Positions 23,541-34,911 of a DNA stretch of 64,000 bases are shown piece by piece. A model generated the notes under the pieces. It ran no database searches, was not told the origin of the DNA, and saw nothing but the letters and a program-made list of their open reading frames with translations. The translations under genes were made by a program, and so were the position numbers. Every line of letters begins with the position of its first letter. The stretch's first letter is position 1. This DNA comes from Durusdinium trenchii. Taxonomy: Eukaryota > Sar > Dinophyceae > Suessiales > Symbiodiniaceae. The stretch spans positions 482,742 through 546,741 of the forward strand of contig CAXAMN010028994.1 of assembly GCA_963970005.1 (NCBI GenBank), in the 5' to 3' direction.

Positions 23541-23991
23541 CTGCGAGGGAGGAAGCAACCATGCGTGCTTGGACCAGGCATGACCAAGCTTTCGGACCGG
23601 AGGCGGTGTGGAGGTGGGGAGGTGGGGAGAAGGTTGAAGTCAAACCTGTGGAAAAGGTCGTACAAATGGAATGTGCCTTGAGTTTTAAAGGTTTCAAGCA
23701 ATGACAGCATGGAACAGGAAGTGATCAAGGAAGACAGGTGATAGTGATCAACATGATACAAATCAATAGTTTTCCCCATGCCCCAAAGAAACAAACATGT
23801 GATATATGTGATGGATCAGGGTGTCTTGGTCTGGGCCCCAAGCAATATCACAGTTTACTGTTTATCATACAGTAAACTAGATCACTAGGAGAGTCCGGCA
23901 ACAAACTACACCTTATAAATATGTTTACAATAATAAGAATACTATTAATTATTATATATGGGTCTTGCCCCTTGCGTGCGCCCGTGCCCAC

Positions 23992-24166
23992 CTGCTGTTG
24001 CGAGGCACCCGGAACTTTTGGTGCCAGCTTAAGATGAGCATTGAGACGTAGGCCAGATGCTGAGGAGAACGGCAACTTCACCTCCAAACAGCTTTCAGAG
24101 GTGGGCACCAAAGTCATTTCCCACTTGAGTGATTTCGCACAAAGCTGCTGGAAGATCCAGCTTTCT
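23992..24166 (-). CDS. Unassigned exon upstream of PhyH
   Basis: An open stretch of about 58 codons ends at a CAGCAG|GTGGGC donor (exon end 23992). It encodes a mixed segment including SWIFQQLCAKSLKWEM and LEVKLPFSSASGLRLNAHLK. The upstream edge is uncertain, with a possible acceptor near 24166. It sits 450 bp upstream of the PhyH exon on the same strand and may belong to that gene or to one before it. No domain recognised. Confidence 0.4.
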
Positions 24167-24324
24167 TTAAGGGGAGTATCTATATAGCTCCAAATGATCA
24201 GCAGTCCCTAAATAAAACAGGTTTCATGATTTCAAAGGAACAGAATCGTGTTTCTCTTCATTTGGCCGGCCCTCCCAACCCCAACGGCACGGGGAACCGC
24301 CCAAAAAGGCTGAAAACCGGGAAC

Positions 24325-24484
24325 CTCCCGAGCTTTCCGAAGCCATTAGTCCCGTCATCACCTTGGAGAGCACGCTGGTCTCCTCTAGCAGGCCCAAGAC
24401 GCACGCGGCCGCCACCGAGGCGGACATGATCGTCGGCCACAGACCGCGGATGGCGTGGAGCACGTGGCCGTTGTGCACCAAATC
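24325..24484 (-). CDS. Unassigned exon, GC-rich codons
   Basis: Bounded by acceptor GGCTGAG|GAT and donor GGAG|GTTCCC, phase 0 to phase 1. Codon third positions are strongly G/C. The translation includes DLVHNGHVLHAIRGLWPTIM and then an alanine/valine-rich segment (SASVAAACVLGLLEE) that could be a buried helix. It is in line with the two exons above on the same strand. I recognise no family. Confidence 0.5.
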
Positions 24485-25389
24485 CTCAGCCGGTACGCCG
24501 GGCGCATGCCTGCGGATGTGTATGTGAGCGTGTGTGTGTGTGTGTGCCAAACGTGCGGACCGGATCAGTAACCGAAGAACCACCGGAGAGGTGAACATGA
24601 AGAGTTTTATTCGAATCAATCATGCACTGAAAAACCCAAGCACCTAATATCTGTGGGGGGGATAATGCGCCACTTGGAACCCTTGTGGTGGTCATGTGCC
24701 TTCTTCAACCTCCATGTTAATCACTATCCTTTAAATTTGTCATGGCATTTGGTCCCGAATGCCACATTGAGGAGCCGCCAACTTTAAGAAACAGGCATCG
24801 CCATGCGCTGGAAAACGCAATTTAAAGAATTGACTTAGTTTTATTAACATAATTTGACAAACTCAACATCCACAGATATCCACGGTCTGCCAGAGTCTAC
24901 CCACTGGTTGCACCCCACCAGATCCAAACATGGCTGCCAAAACAAAACATACAGGACCGGTCCTTTGGCTGCTTTCACATGTTTTGACCCTGGGCCTGTT
25001 AAATATTTTGTCTCCAAAAGTCAAAGCGGTGCATCTCATGCACTCCTTCAGGCACTGACTCCAATCGATCCACGTGTGGCTCCACGTCACCTTCGTTCAA
25101 TCCATAGCGCCCTACTTGCAGGGCTGCCATGACGCCCTCAGGACCCCAGGCAGCTGTCAAAGCATGGCGAGCTAGTCCTGGCAGGCCATCTGGACACAGG
25201 TGGAGATGAACAAAAAATGACCAGGGGATACCAGGATATATATATATATATATGCTACCTGCCCCAGAAGTCTACCATTTTGACAGTTTGTGATGCTGCG
25301 CACATGATTGGCAGGCCCACCTGCTACAGCTTTTGACATTGCAATCGTTGTGGTGGAAGAAGAAAGGAGAAGATGCCAAACTGTTGACG

Positions 25390-26644
25390 AGCAATGGAGG
25401 GAACACTTTTTCGGGGCAAATGCGATCAAGCCTGCGCGGCAATGCCAGACATGCAGTCACGCGCGAGTTCCCAGTGCATTTCCACATGTCAGACCCCGGT
25501 GCCAGTACTCATACTGTGCCGCCCGGGTTTTGAACATGAGGCCTGCGCCAGAATGCGTGCCCTCGCACAGACGGTTTATGGTAAATTTCCAGCGACGATC
25601 TATGTGCTGGGTGCCCGCCTTGACCGTGAGCTGCTTACCTCCTGGCAACTTGTGCTTCACGATCTTGACAAAAGTAGGCTTCTCCCAGATCCACTTGCCC
25701 GTGTGCTTGACCGCTTTTTCTTGTGCACCACGGGGTCACGGCGCACACCAGGAAGCTTGAGCTTGTAGGCCTTGGCGGAGTCTGTGTGAAAGATGTTTTT
25801 TCCAGCCAACCAATGGAGTCCAATCACGCTTGGTGATGGGCCTGGAGAACGACGAATGGTGAGGGCAGGTTTCAGGCGAGTGAGGATAAGAGTGTCCGGC
25901 TTGCCCTCTGCACCAGGCCACACCACCATAGAAGGCATTTGTCTCCTTCGACTTGCTGGTTGAAGTTCGGGTCTTGGGAGACGTCACGTTTGTCAAATGT
26001 GACCTCATCACCTTGCACGTCGGTCCATCCCTTGCTCTTTGCAAAGACAATGCCTTTCTCTTTCTTCTCGAGCGAACTTCTTCCAAGCGCCGTTGCATAC
26101 TCTCCACGGCTTTGTGGTTGATGCCCAAGGCGATGTGGGTAGAGACCAAGCACACACGGAGAAGTAGCAACAAGAGCATAGCAGATTGCACTTGGAGGGA
26201 ATGTCCTTCTGGTCGATGACAAGCTTGGAAGATAGGATGCAAGCAAAAGAGATGACCTCTTTGCTGGCAACTTTTGCGGGAGCATCTGTATTTCTCCACA
26301 GTGCACTTTCAGTGAAGACAGTATGCCTTGGTTGCACTTGGGACACACCTTTCCTGCCCAATCTGGAAGGAGTTTGTTTGCAATGAAAGCCTTGACTTGA
26401 CGATCTGGACATTTTGAGAAAGAGAGCAATTGAGCGACATTGCGCTTCCATTGCCCGTGCTCCCGACGAACACCACGCGCTGGCACACGACGAGCACCCC
26501 TGACATAGGGAACCTTTTTCCAAGCAGCTGACTTCACAGAAGCCGGACGCTTCAGCACCATGCGCGCCTTGCCCTTCTTAGGTTCAGGGAAGGGGTTGAA
26601 TTTCCTCGTCATGGCAGCAAGAAGCGAAGGTTGCTTCTTAGGGA
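25390..26644 (-). pseudogene. IS1595/Merlin-type transposase relic (DDE family)
   Basis: A DDE-type transposase with an N-terminal zinc ribbon and an ISXO2-like catalytic domain. In order on the minus strand: a basic N-terminus (ATG at 26612); a zinc ribbon VCPKCNQG...YRCSRKSC (about 26350-26260); the first acidic motif GWTDVQGDEVTFDKR (about 26000); HTDSAKAYK with the second Asp (about 25790); then KHKLPGGKQLTVKAGTQ and the third region AQYEYWHRG (about 25500). The frame changes at about 26295, 26105, 25905, 25735 and 25480; three of the changes look like loss of one base in a short G run. No continuous protein is possible as written, so it is either decayed or contains consensus errors. An upstream spliced exon pair (27012-27492) can join it in phase at acceptor ATAG|TCCC (26644). 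Confidence 0.85.
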
Positions 26645-27011
26645 CTATGATCTTTCAAATGGCTTCAGACATATCCACGTCGCAATGTGTTTGCAGAATC
26701 TTTGTGGTCCACTTGCTGACAGAACAAGTGAAAGCGCTTGCACGCAAGGGGATTGTTGACAGATGTTTACAGGCAGAAGAACAACAATGAAGCTTTCCAC
26801 TCTTCACAGCGAAAGCCTTTATGAAACATTTGCAAACGTTTGCACTTAGACATCCAACGCGCAGAGTGACAGCTCACCTTTTCTCCGCACCTGTCAGAGT
26901 AGGCACTCGCCAGATGAACTTTGACACATGCAAAATGCCAAAGTAACAGCATTATGGTACGGGCAACAACTGTAGACGGACAGAACCCCGCTGGCCCACT
27001 CACTGACTTAC

Positions 27012-27492
27012 TCAAGCCCATCACGGCCGCTGCCTCGGCATCAGCATCAAAGTCATAATCCATCAGGTCCAAGCCACTCTCATCTAGCATCTCAAGAGCC
27101 ATGGCTTCTTCAGCCGCTTGCGTTAGATCTTCGGACTGGTCTTCGACCGCGCACGGGCCCCACGACGACACCGGCAAGGATGGGATCCAATTGCAGACAA
27201 CGAATCTCACTTCGGAGCAGCAAGCACTCCGTCAGCCTTGCTGGTCCATTCGCCACGCATTCCAGTGGCCAACTTCAACTTTTTCTGCAGAGGCAAGTGC
27301 TGAGTTGAGGACTTCTCTGGTCACTGGCAGTCTGGATTCATGGATGGTGATGGTGCCCTCCTTGACCTTGCTGATTATGTCGTCCGGGGATGGCCGGGGC
27401 TTGGTGCCAGATCGGGCTGGAGTTGTGGGAACCAGCTGCAGAAAGGCAGCGCCATTGTTGATGGCAACTCGTCCCGTAACGTTCATCGACAT
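27012..27492 (-). CDS. Two-exon gene upstream of transposase, possibly its N-terminus
   Basis: Exon 27237-27492 starts at ATG 27490-27492 and encodes MSMNVTGRVAINNGAAF and then SPDDIISKVKEGTITIHES. Exon 27012-27140 encodes an acidic stretch (EEAMALEMLDESGLDLMDYD). The intron 27141-27236 is GC-AG (CAAG|GC ... CGAAG|AC) and joins phase 1 to phase 1; without it the frame stops at TGA. The second exon ends at a perfect GTAAGT donor (27011). The next acceptor in phase, at 26645, leads straight into the basic N-terminus of the transposase relic (intron 26645-27011, GT-AG). An acidic accessory domain fused to a transposase is therefore likely but unproven. A 178-bp palindrome lies 118 bp upstream of the ATG. 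Confidence 0.6.
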
Positions 27493-27609
27493 CACCGCGA
27501 CAAATGAAAAGGAAGACACAATAGATGCAGAGCAAGAAAACGGCTTTGGATGACAGCATTCGAAGTGCAACTGCAACCGAAGCTTCAGAAACTGCAAGCT
27601 GAATTTGTT

Positions 27610-27787
27610 TGCAAACGTTTGCAAACGAGAGAGGATTCAAGATTCAAGATTCAAGGCCTAGAAAGAAGTTCTTGAATCCTGGATTCAAAACTTGAATCCA
27701 GGATCCAGAGTTTGGAATCCTGGATTCAAGAACTTTATTCTAGGCCTTCAAGATTCTTGAATCCTCTCTCGTTTGCAAACGTTTGCA
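27610..27787. repeat. 178-bp near-perfect palindrome
   Basis: Both ends carry the self-complementary 14-mer TGCAAACGTTTGCA (27610-27623 and 27774-27787). The arms continue inward as AACGAGAGAGGATTCAAG and GGCCTAGAA, pairing across a centre near 27699 with only small indels. A third copy of the 14-mer lies at 26831-26844, inside the intron between the upstream exons and the transposase relic. This could be the terminal structure or binding site of the adjacent transposon. Confidence 0.9.
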
Positions 27788-27967
27788 TTTCTTGATTTTG
27801 TGCTAAGTAGAGTTTGGAGGCACATCTTACAATTCTTATAAGTTTACACCTTGGAGGTACATGTGCATTTATAAGGTGTGTGTATGTGTATATATATATA
27901 TGGCACCCCCTTCTTCCCAACCAAGTGCAAAATGTATAAATATGGTAGACTTTTTGGGGGGGGTACC

Positions 27968-27997
27968 ATATATATACGATATATATATATATATATG
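27968..27997. repeat. (AT)n microsatellite
   Basis: TA-dinucleotide run interrupted once by CG, next to another at 27889-27901. Confidence 0.9.
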
Positions 27998-28257
27998 TAT
28001 CTATTATTATCTATTTACTATCTATTTTATACCCGGCCTCGAGATGACCTTCAAGGATTGAACTTAAACCAAAATACTCACCCAACACCTATTGGTTGTC
28101 AAAACATCCCTATTTACTCCTATTTGCCCATCAAAGGTAGTGGTGCTCTACCAAGATTACCGCGCATCGAGTTTCCTCATCACAAAGCTGCTGAAAACGA
28201 AGTCTCAGGGCTCAGGAGCCATCCCTGCCAAGTAAAATACAACCATATGATTCATGT

Positions 28258-28500
28258 TTATTCAGATTCAGATTCACAGTAGTGTTGGTGTTGCTCCACT
28301 GCCACTGACTTATTGAGCTTATTAACTCTCATTGATATTGTAAGAACCCTCTTCCCAAAAGCCTTCTGAGGTCCTCTGGCCACGGTGAAGCCATTGTCCC
28401 TGTAGTCTCTTCGCAAGTCGAGGCAGCTTGTCGAAGCTTCCGCATCGTCAAAGGCAAAAACGAGCAAGAGCCAAGCGAAGGATCCGGGCCAGGCCGGCCA
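28258..28500 (-). CDS. Candidate secreted-protein exon
   Basis: An open frame encodes a hydrophobic leader (PGSFAWLLLVFAFDDAEA) that looks like a signal peptide with a cleavage site, then STSCLDLRRDYRDNGF and RGPQKAFGKRVLTIS, ending in Ser/Glu codons over a short ATTCAG repeat. There is no clear ATG; it may start in an upstream exon or at a non-ATG edge. No family recognised. Confidence 0.4.
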   Translation of the reverse strand, partial: WPAWPGSFAWLLLVFAFDDAEASTSCLDLRRDYRDNGFTVARGPQKAFGKRVLTISMRVNKLNKSVAVEQHQHYCESESE

Positions 28501-31500
28501 AGGCATTGATGGAGCTATCAGTTTAGCAATTGTTCAGTGCATTCAGTCAGTCAGGGTCTTCAACCCTGCATGATCATTGGTACATGTACAGTTTGGAGTC
28601 TCAAAACCAGGGAAGGAACGTCTTCAGGGACACACCAAAACCATTGTGGACCCTCCAAGTGAGAGCACCACTTGCCGACCGCTGGCAAGCCAGCTGGCTT
28701 GACAGTTATGTCAAGTTATGTCGTTTTGCGATGGGCGAACATGTTCAGGGGCCTTCGTCTCGTGGGCGAACGTTTTCCCGCATTTTTCAGTTGTATATGT
28801 TAAAGCATGTTAAAACATAGGTTGGGTCCTCCATGGTCTTCCAACTTGGAACCTGCTGAAGATGGCTGAAACGCAGCGGAGTCCGCGGTTTCGTTTGCGC
28901 CGAGCCTGTGAGCCAAGATCATGGGTAATCATGGGCAAACTGGCGAACCAACATCCAAACCCATGAGATGCGAAGAGAAAAAGTATTTCGTTCATGTGCT
29001 GATTTGTTATCCAGCAATCTAGCTTGTGGGTGATTGGGAAAAGCATTGAACAAAAACATGTAAAATCACATCTGAACACCTGCCACCAGCAGTTCAAATT
29101 TTGGGGTGCTTTGGATCACCCCAGTCATATTGTCACACGATGTCACTTATACATCTTATACTATATACCAGAACTGTTTCACTCACCCAGCTGCACCGGC
29201 CTCCAGTGCTTTCCTCCCCTCGTCGGCGGCTGCAGCGTTTCGACACGCCGCCCACCTGTGGCGAAGAACAGCGACAACGTCGACGGACGCGTCGAAGACG
29301 GGTCGAACTGCCGGGCGACGGACACAATTGGAGCATCTGGTATGGCATGGAATGCTTTAAGACTTTTTGATGTGAATCATTGGCTGAAGAAGGCCCCTTT
29401 TTGAGCCAATGGATGAGTTAAGCAAAGAGAACAGAGGTGTCGATTTGATAAGATACACCGTTGGTTTTTGAGGGGGATCCCCTCACCCAGTGCGTCGGTC
29501 TGTTTGAGCCACTCCCAAACACTCCATAGGAGTGGCATATTTACATACCTTGGGGTGGTCGAGAACGGGTCAATGTTGGTAAATCATGGTCACTATTCCA
29601 GTCCCATCGGTCGTGTCTGGGACTGCATGAGCCTCGCCTCCTTTGCAACGAGCGGCTCGTGTGCTTGCGGAACCGCACGACGTTCCGCACGACGGACGAC
29701 GAACAGTGAAGACGAAGCACCAAAGGAAGTTCTGGAAGCTTCACATGCCCCCATCTAGGCGAAGTGTGCGAAAGCCGTCCGGCACTCTCCCGAACCTTGA
29801 GCTCCTTCTGAGACTCACTGAAGGTGGTGGCTAGCGAGTGTAGCGCTTGCTCCTCACAACTGCAGTGAGACAGCATATTTTGCTGCATGCTGCGCATCGG
29901 CATGTTGCTGATGAGGTGGCGTTGGGAGTCAGTTGGGAGGTGCAAAATGAAGACAAACTCTCTTGGCCAGGCTGGCCAGGCATTACAAAACAATTAGTGT
30001 TCATACCGGACACTGGAAACCCCCTTCATCAACCTGCCTGCTACGCCCTGTCACCACCAAAATAGATCTACATATCTTATTTCAGTTTCCCCTGAACATT
30101 CGAACCTTGGAACAAACACCAAGAGCGGTGCTCGTATGTGTGAAAAGGATTCAGGACATCAATTCCGGCCAATGGAATTTGATTACACCAACACCATCCA
30201 ACACCTAATTGTAATGATAGAGTGACCAGAACAACTAAGACTTGGACCTTGGACGTATTTAATGCTCATCACTCATCACTGAGCACTTTAAACAAAAAAC
30301 ATGGTCGAACCTTTTGTTGCCTCTTGAGAGCTGCAAAAAGCTGAGAAACGTCCCGAGTGTTGATTCCAAGAAACACGCCCGGAGTCCATAGGTCAAAAGA
30401 TCCTTCAACATCTTCAAACATGCCAGCCCTTGAGCTAGCAGATCCATCATTGAATGAACACTTTGGTAAATGTTGCATTGCTCATCTAATACAGAATCGC
30501 ATGTCTTCTTCCTAGTGGCACTTCAAAATACGGCGGAATCCAAAGGCCTCACGGCCTCACTTCCGCTCCCAGTCCCTCCCATTCCGCTCCAAGCAGTAAG
30601 ACACTTTGGCACTCAGGAAACGTGCATCCCATTCCGCTGCACTCATCTCCTCAGCGGAATGGCACAGTCCTCCCACCCCTGCCATGCACACACCACGAAT
30701 AATGATTCACAAAAATGGTTGGCCGCTCCGCGTTCCCTTGCGTACTGGGCAGTGACAACAAAACTCTTGGCAACACTACGTTGTGCGTGGCACCACATTC
30801 TCCCACCAACCACTTCACGATCCGACGAACCCGAAAACAGCCCCTCAAGTCTTGGACCTGGGTTTACGTAAAAAGGAGGTTTGGTACAAATCGCCTAATA
30901 CTATATATTCCCTAACCATTCTTCTGATCTAAAAGTCAGCACCCCTCTAACAGGGCCCTCCGACCTCATCATCACAACCCTCCGATGAGGAGACACCTCT
31001 GCCTGGACGCCCCGAATTGCAGGGCTGAAAGGGTTTTCATTCGTTGTCAAAGGCGTCTCTCTTCACCACGTGGCACGTGGGTCAAGCGACAAATCGCCAC
31101 ACCGTGCCGTCACAACTGCCAAGCGACTGGCAAGTCTGAGAGCAGCATGGCTTGCTGCAAGTAGCTGGCTCGATGTGGTGCCTGGCACGTGGGTCTTGGA
31201 GCGACGGCCACCATTTGTGTGGCTGCGGAGCGCCACCATTACGGACTGGATGGATTCAAAGAGGGACCTAGAATTCAGAAGCTTCCCTCCCAGAAAGGTA
31301 AAACTCCCAAGCAAAGCCTACGATGGGGCATCGCTCTGATCTGCCATGCAGTCTGCTAGTCTGAGTTGATGGAGTCGTGTGTCTTGCCCGTCGGTGAAAC
31401 TATTTTTCCCGTGGTACTCTGACCATCCATAACCCAGAACTGTTGCACCATCTCGTGCAGCTGTTTTCTGAACCAAGGGATGGAACGAATATATGAAAGA

Positions 31501-31659
31501 ATCCACCTGAAATCGACGCTTGGTGGCTTCAACTCACTTGAGAAATATATGAGTCAGTGAAAATCAATCATCCCAATGTAAAGGGTTGAACATAATGAAC
31601 ATAGACATCTGCGAAAACCCCTTAACCGCCTTTCAACTCCTTTCACCCCTTGGGACCCT
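28501..31659. other. Stretch without a resolved gene
   Basis: Two GC-rich islands at 29200-29345 and 29625-29760 are open in more than one frame on both strands, and I could not choose a coding frame. A plus-strand open stretch at 31070-31339 repeats GGCACGTGGGTC at 31073 and 31186. Nothing else notable was seen. Confidence 0.4.
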
Positions 31660-31908
31660 CCGTTTCGATATGGGGGCCTCTGCGATCCGGAGGTGATCAT
31701 GTCGGCTGCCAGGGCGGCAAGGATGACCTCTTGAGCACTTATTGGAAGGTCAGATGATGATACTGCAGGAGGCAAAAAAAATAAGACGCAGACATCGAAG
31801 AAACCTCATCGGCTTCGAAGATCGGCAACATCGTCGACCGCTTCCAACATCCACACTCCCACCCGCTGGATCTTGGCCATGATCCTGCGCTGTTCCGACG
31901 CCCAAGCC
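31660..31908 (-). CDS. Two candidate exons, unassigned
   Basis: The first segment starts after acceptor GGTCCAG|G (31908) and encodes SEQRRIMAKIQRVGVWMLEA and VDDVADLR. In the plain frame it stops at 31806. A GC donor just before that stop, at CGA A|GCC, can join CTGCAG|TA into the second segment (about 31660-31770), which encodes SSSDLPISAQEVILAALAAD. The join is in phase but rests only on splice-site logic. The lower edge is uncertain. No family recognised. Confidence 0.4.
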
Positions 31909-32284
31909 CTGGACCTCGGTGTGTCATTTGGTGTCCACTCATCAGATCGAATTGCCAACCCCCGGATGTCCCGACAAAATGGTGCTTCCCAACAAAACTG
32001 CATTCCTACTGGACGCATCGTGTGCAGCGCTGAAAGCAATAGCTATGATGTCACACAACAAAAAGGGAGGTTCCTCCTCCACTTGTCCTGGGAACTTATC
32101 AAAGAGTCGGTGCAGCCTCAAACATGTGAAGTCCTGAAGCTGCCTCACCATGGAACCGGATCCAGGCAAACCACTATGGTTCCAAAGACTTTTACCGTAG
32201 CCCCAGAAACCCTGGTTCCTTACTAGGTTCCGGGGAACATGTGATTTTCTTCACCTCTTTGGGCCTCTTAGCACCAAGATTCAT

Positions 32285-32400
32285 CGTTCGATGTCAGGAT
32301 ATCACTATATAGTAGCTATATACTAGTATTGATGCCCTTGTTTCTAGTAGTTTCTAGCTGCAGCTGTAGCGATGCACTTGTTATATACTATATAGTAGCT
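32285..32400. repeat. Dispersed CTAGTA-type repeat
   Basis: Contains ACTATATAGTAGC twice and TTTCTAGTAG/GCGATGCACTTGTT phrases. Related sequence is found at 35885-36000, 47829-47925 and 50607-50722. Confidence 0.6.
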
Positions 32401-33507
32401 TGGGATTGTCCAAAATCTTTGTGGATGTTTTCACGAGGCACCTCTATAGTCCCATCAGAGTCAACCGCCAATGGGGAACGACTTGTGACATGCATTCACT
32501 CCTGCAGTGTTACAAGACGGAACCCTGAGATGGGCAATGCTGCACAATAGGTGGACTGGGACATACTAGGTCAGCACAACGAGTCCAAGCTGCTTCACAT
32601 CGAATTCTCCGGCCGAACTTTCAGGTAAAAAGAACACTTGGAATTCACTTTGAATATATTGGAATATTTATCAAACTTCTCGCTTCCCCAAATTCTGCCT
32701 CACCACCACGGGTGGGACCCCTCACTTGAAGCCTGCGTCGAGCCCGAGGATCCGGTTTCGTAGCACCTGGCACGCCGAAAAGCGCCCAAAGTCCACTGGT
32801 GAGTTGGTCGGAAAAATTACAACTCGGAAGATGCACGTGAATAGTTCTTCCATGTTCTTCCCCAAACGCCCAAAGTGTTTTGACCAAAAACAGGGGGAAC
32901 TCCCAAGCAAGGGCGGCCATCCATTTGAATGGGGGAAGATATGGGGCCGTCCACATAAAATGTCCATCTTCAAACCCCCAAAATTGACGTGCTTTCTTGG
33001 GATGATGGATTTCAAGATCCAATGAGGAAGAACACAACGAGACATCCGGGAAACAGTTGCCTCACTTGCCTCCAGTGCCCAGGGAGGATAGGGAGGAGAC
33101 GACATTAGACATTCCAAGTGAGTTCTGGCCATAACTCATGGAACGCACTCCAAAATATGCATAACATTCATAACATTTTTCATAACTAAGGACTGCTCTG
33201 GCATGCTTTCTGTGCAAAGTCTTGCCGCTGGCCATTTGGGCGGACAACGGCAACCTGTCCCAAATGCTGAGATCTTCAATATACTCATACAGCAGGACAT
33301 AATATATTTAAAACTCATGTCTTGGCCAAAGTCGCTGAAAAAACTGTCCCACCATGTCCCACCGGGTTGGCCGGAGTTCCTGAGTTCCTGGATGGTGCCG
33401 GATTTCTTCCACCAAACAGTTGTTGGAGGACCTGTTCCGCAAACGTTCGGATTCCATCATGCGTCCATGACGATGTTTGTATCACGCTCGTCACGCTCCA
33501 AATACAC

Positions 33508-33559
33508 CTGCCCGGTCCACGGTGGTCAACCCGTTCAAACCCAGCATGACATAGCGCCA
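33508..33559 (-). CDS. Small unassigned exon
   Basis: 52 bases between acceptor GCCAG|TGG and donor GGGCAG|GTGTAT, encoding WRYVMLGLNGLTTVDRA. Short, but it has good splice signals and coding-like codons. It may belong with the exon at 33670-33850. Function unknown. Confidence 0.35.
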
Positions 33560-33669
33560 CTGGCTGAGTGGACAAAGGCGCGCCTGTTGTGTGACGTTGA
33601 AGGGACGCAAGTGCCACCTCAAGGTTGAGACAGCATGGTGACAACTCCATGCCCTAAGAATCCACGTAC

Positions 33670-33850
33670 CTTCTCAGAAGACACAACTGGACCCTGCTGG
33701 CCCTTACAGAAAAGTGTTGAACACGTCACCTTCTCACAGGGTGGCAGTGGATCCATACGGATGGCCACCTGGATGGGTTGTGGAACGGAGGGATGGTCAG
33801 GAATATTTGTTCGTGCCCCAACAACACTGACATGTTCTACCGAAATTGGA
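33670..33850 (-). CDS. Unassigned exon with a degenerate copy nearby
   Basis: An open frame ends at a strong donor GAGAAG|GTACGT (exon end 33670). It encodes VVGARTNIPDHPSVPQPIQV and MDPLPPCEKVTCSTLFC, a Cys-containing, Pro-rich segment. The upstream edge is not resolved. The 3' 85 bases plus donor region reappear, broken, at 34816-34911. No family recognised. Confidence 0.45.
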
Positions 33851-34815
33851 GGTGTAAAAACCTCGGGCATAGGGACCGTCATTGGGACATCCATTTGCCT
33901 CACGTGAACTCCCACGAAGGCAAGGGTTGTTCATCCCAGTCAGAATGAATTGTAAGTTTGCTCTTTGGAAATAAATATGTATCCAATCAGTGTCCGGGTA
34001 TCCTACAAATGTGACATAGATGAGAAACCTCACACCGTTGAGGGGGAGAAAAAAACGCGAACGCCGCGAACTTCTTTATGTACTGTTCAAAAAGCCACCT
34101 TCGGTCTGGAAGCGCTCTTCGGAAAAGCAGCCAAAGACTGAGAAGTCTGGCATGGTCCAAGGGCGCAAACTCTGTGGCACGTCATGTGTCGGCTTCTGCT
34201 TCTGCCGTCTTCGTCCCCACGTCTATCCGCCACGTGGGCCGCGCAGGTCTACACCCGCCCCACCGCCACAACTGGGTCTCCAAACATTTCCACTGGCGCC
34301 TGACGGCGGCACGCCCCGCGGCACCATATATGGCACCCACCGAGGAATCCTCGATCCAGCTGTGCTGCTTTGCCTCTAACTGCAAATTGCTCAAGACCTA
34401 GAACCTCTTGTTGGGCAGAAATGTCTGCCAGTGCATAATGCCTCATGAGGTTGGAGGTATTTCTCTGCAACTCTCCACAAATCTTCCAAGAAATGAGGCA
34501 CTCATCGTCGTGCTTGTTTGAGTTGGCACATGTTGGCACCCATAATAAAGGGGAAACGCAACAGGGGAACGTGGATTCATTCTATAACGCGAATTCCTGA
34601 ACATCCTGGTCGGGGCGCGAATTGGACATAACTGCCTCCTGCCTCACATGAAATATGCCATTCTGCACATGCAAATGAGTGATTGACCAAACCCGTTCCA
34701 GAAAAATGAGTGGCACACTGAGTGGCACATATCAAGACCAGGTGGTAGTGATTGTATCTCATAGCGCAATGAACATGATCAATTCCTCACATTTTCGTCC
34801 AACTACACCGTAGGG

Positions 34816-34911
34816 ATCCACATACCTTCTCAGAAGGTACGCCCGGACCCTCCTGGGCCTTACAGAAGTCTCGTCGAACACATCACCTTCTCAAAGGGTG
34901 GCAGTGGATCC
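34816..34911. repeat. Degenerate copy of the 33660-33754 exon end
   Basis: The segment matches 33660-33754 along its whole length with scattered substitutions and small indels. On the minus strand it preserves DPLPPFEKV but then hits a stop, and the frame shifts. The donor-like AGAAGGTA is retained. It is best read as a dead exon duplicate lying upstream of the original. Confidence 0.75.

Noticed and set aside
29200..29760. Possible exons in two GC-rich islands
   Set aside because: Several frames on both strands are open; I could not find a consistent join or motif.
34020..34401. GC-rich plus-strand frames of 107-119 codons
   Set aside because: Two plus frames and one minus frame are open over the same bases with no motif or clear splice site, so no strand or frame can be chosen.
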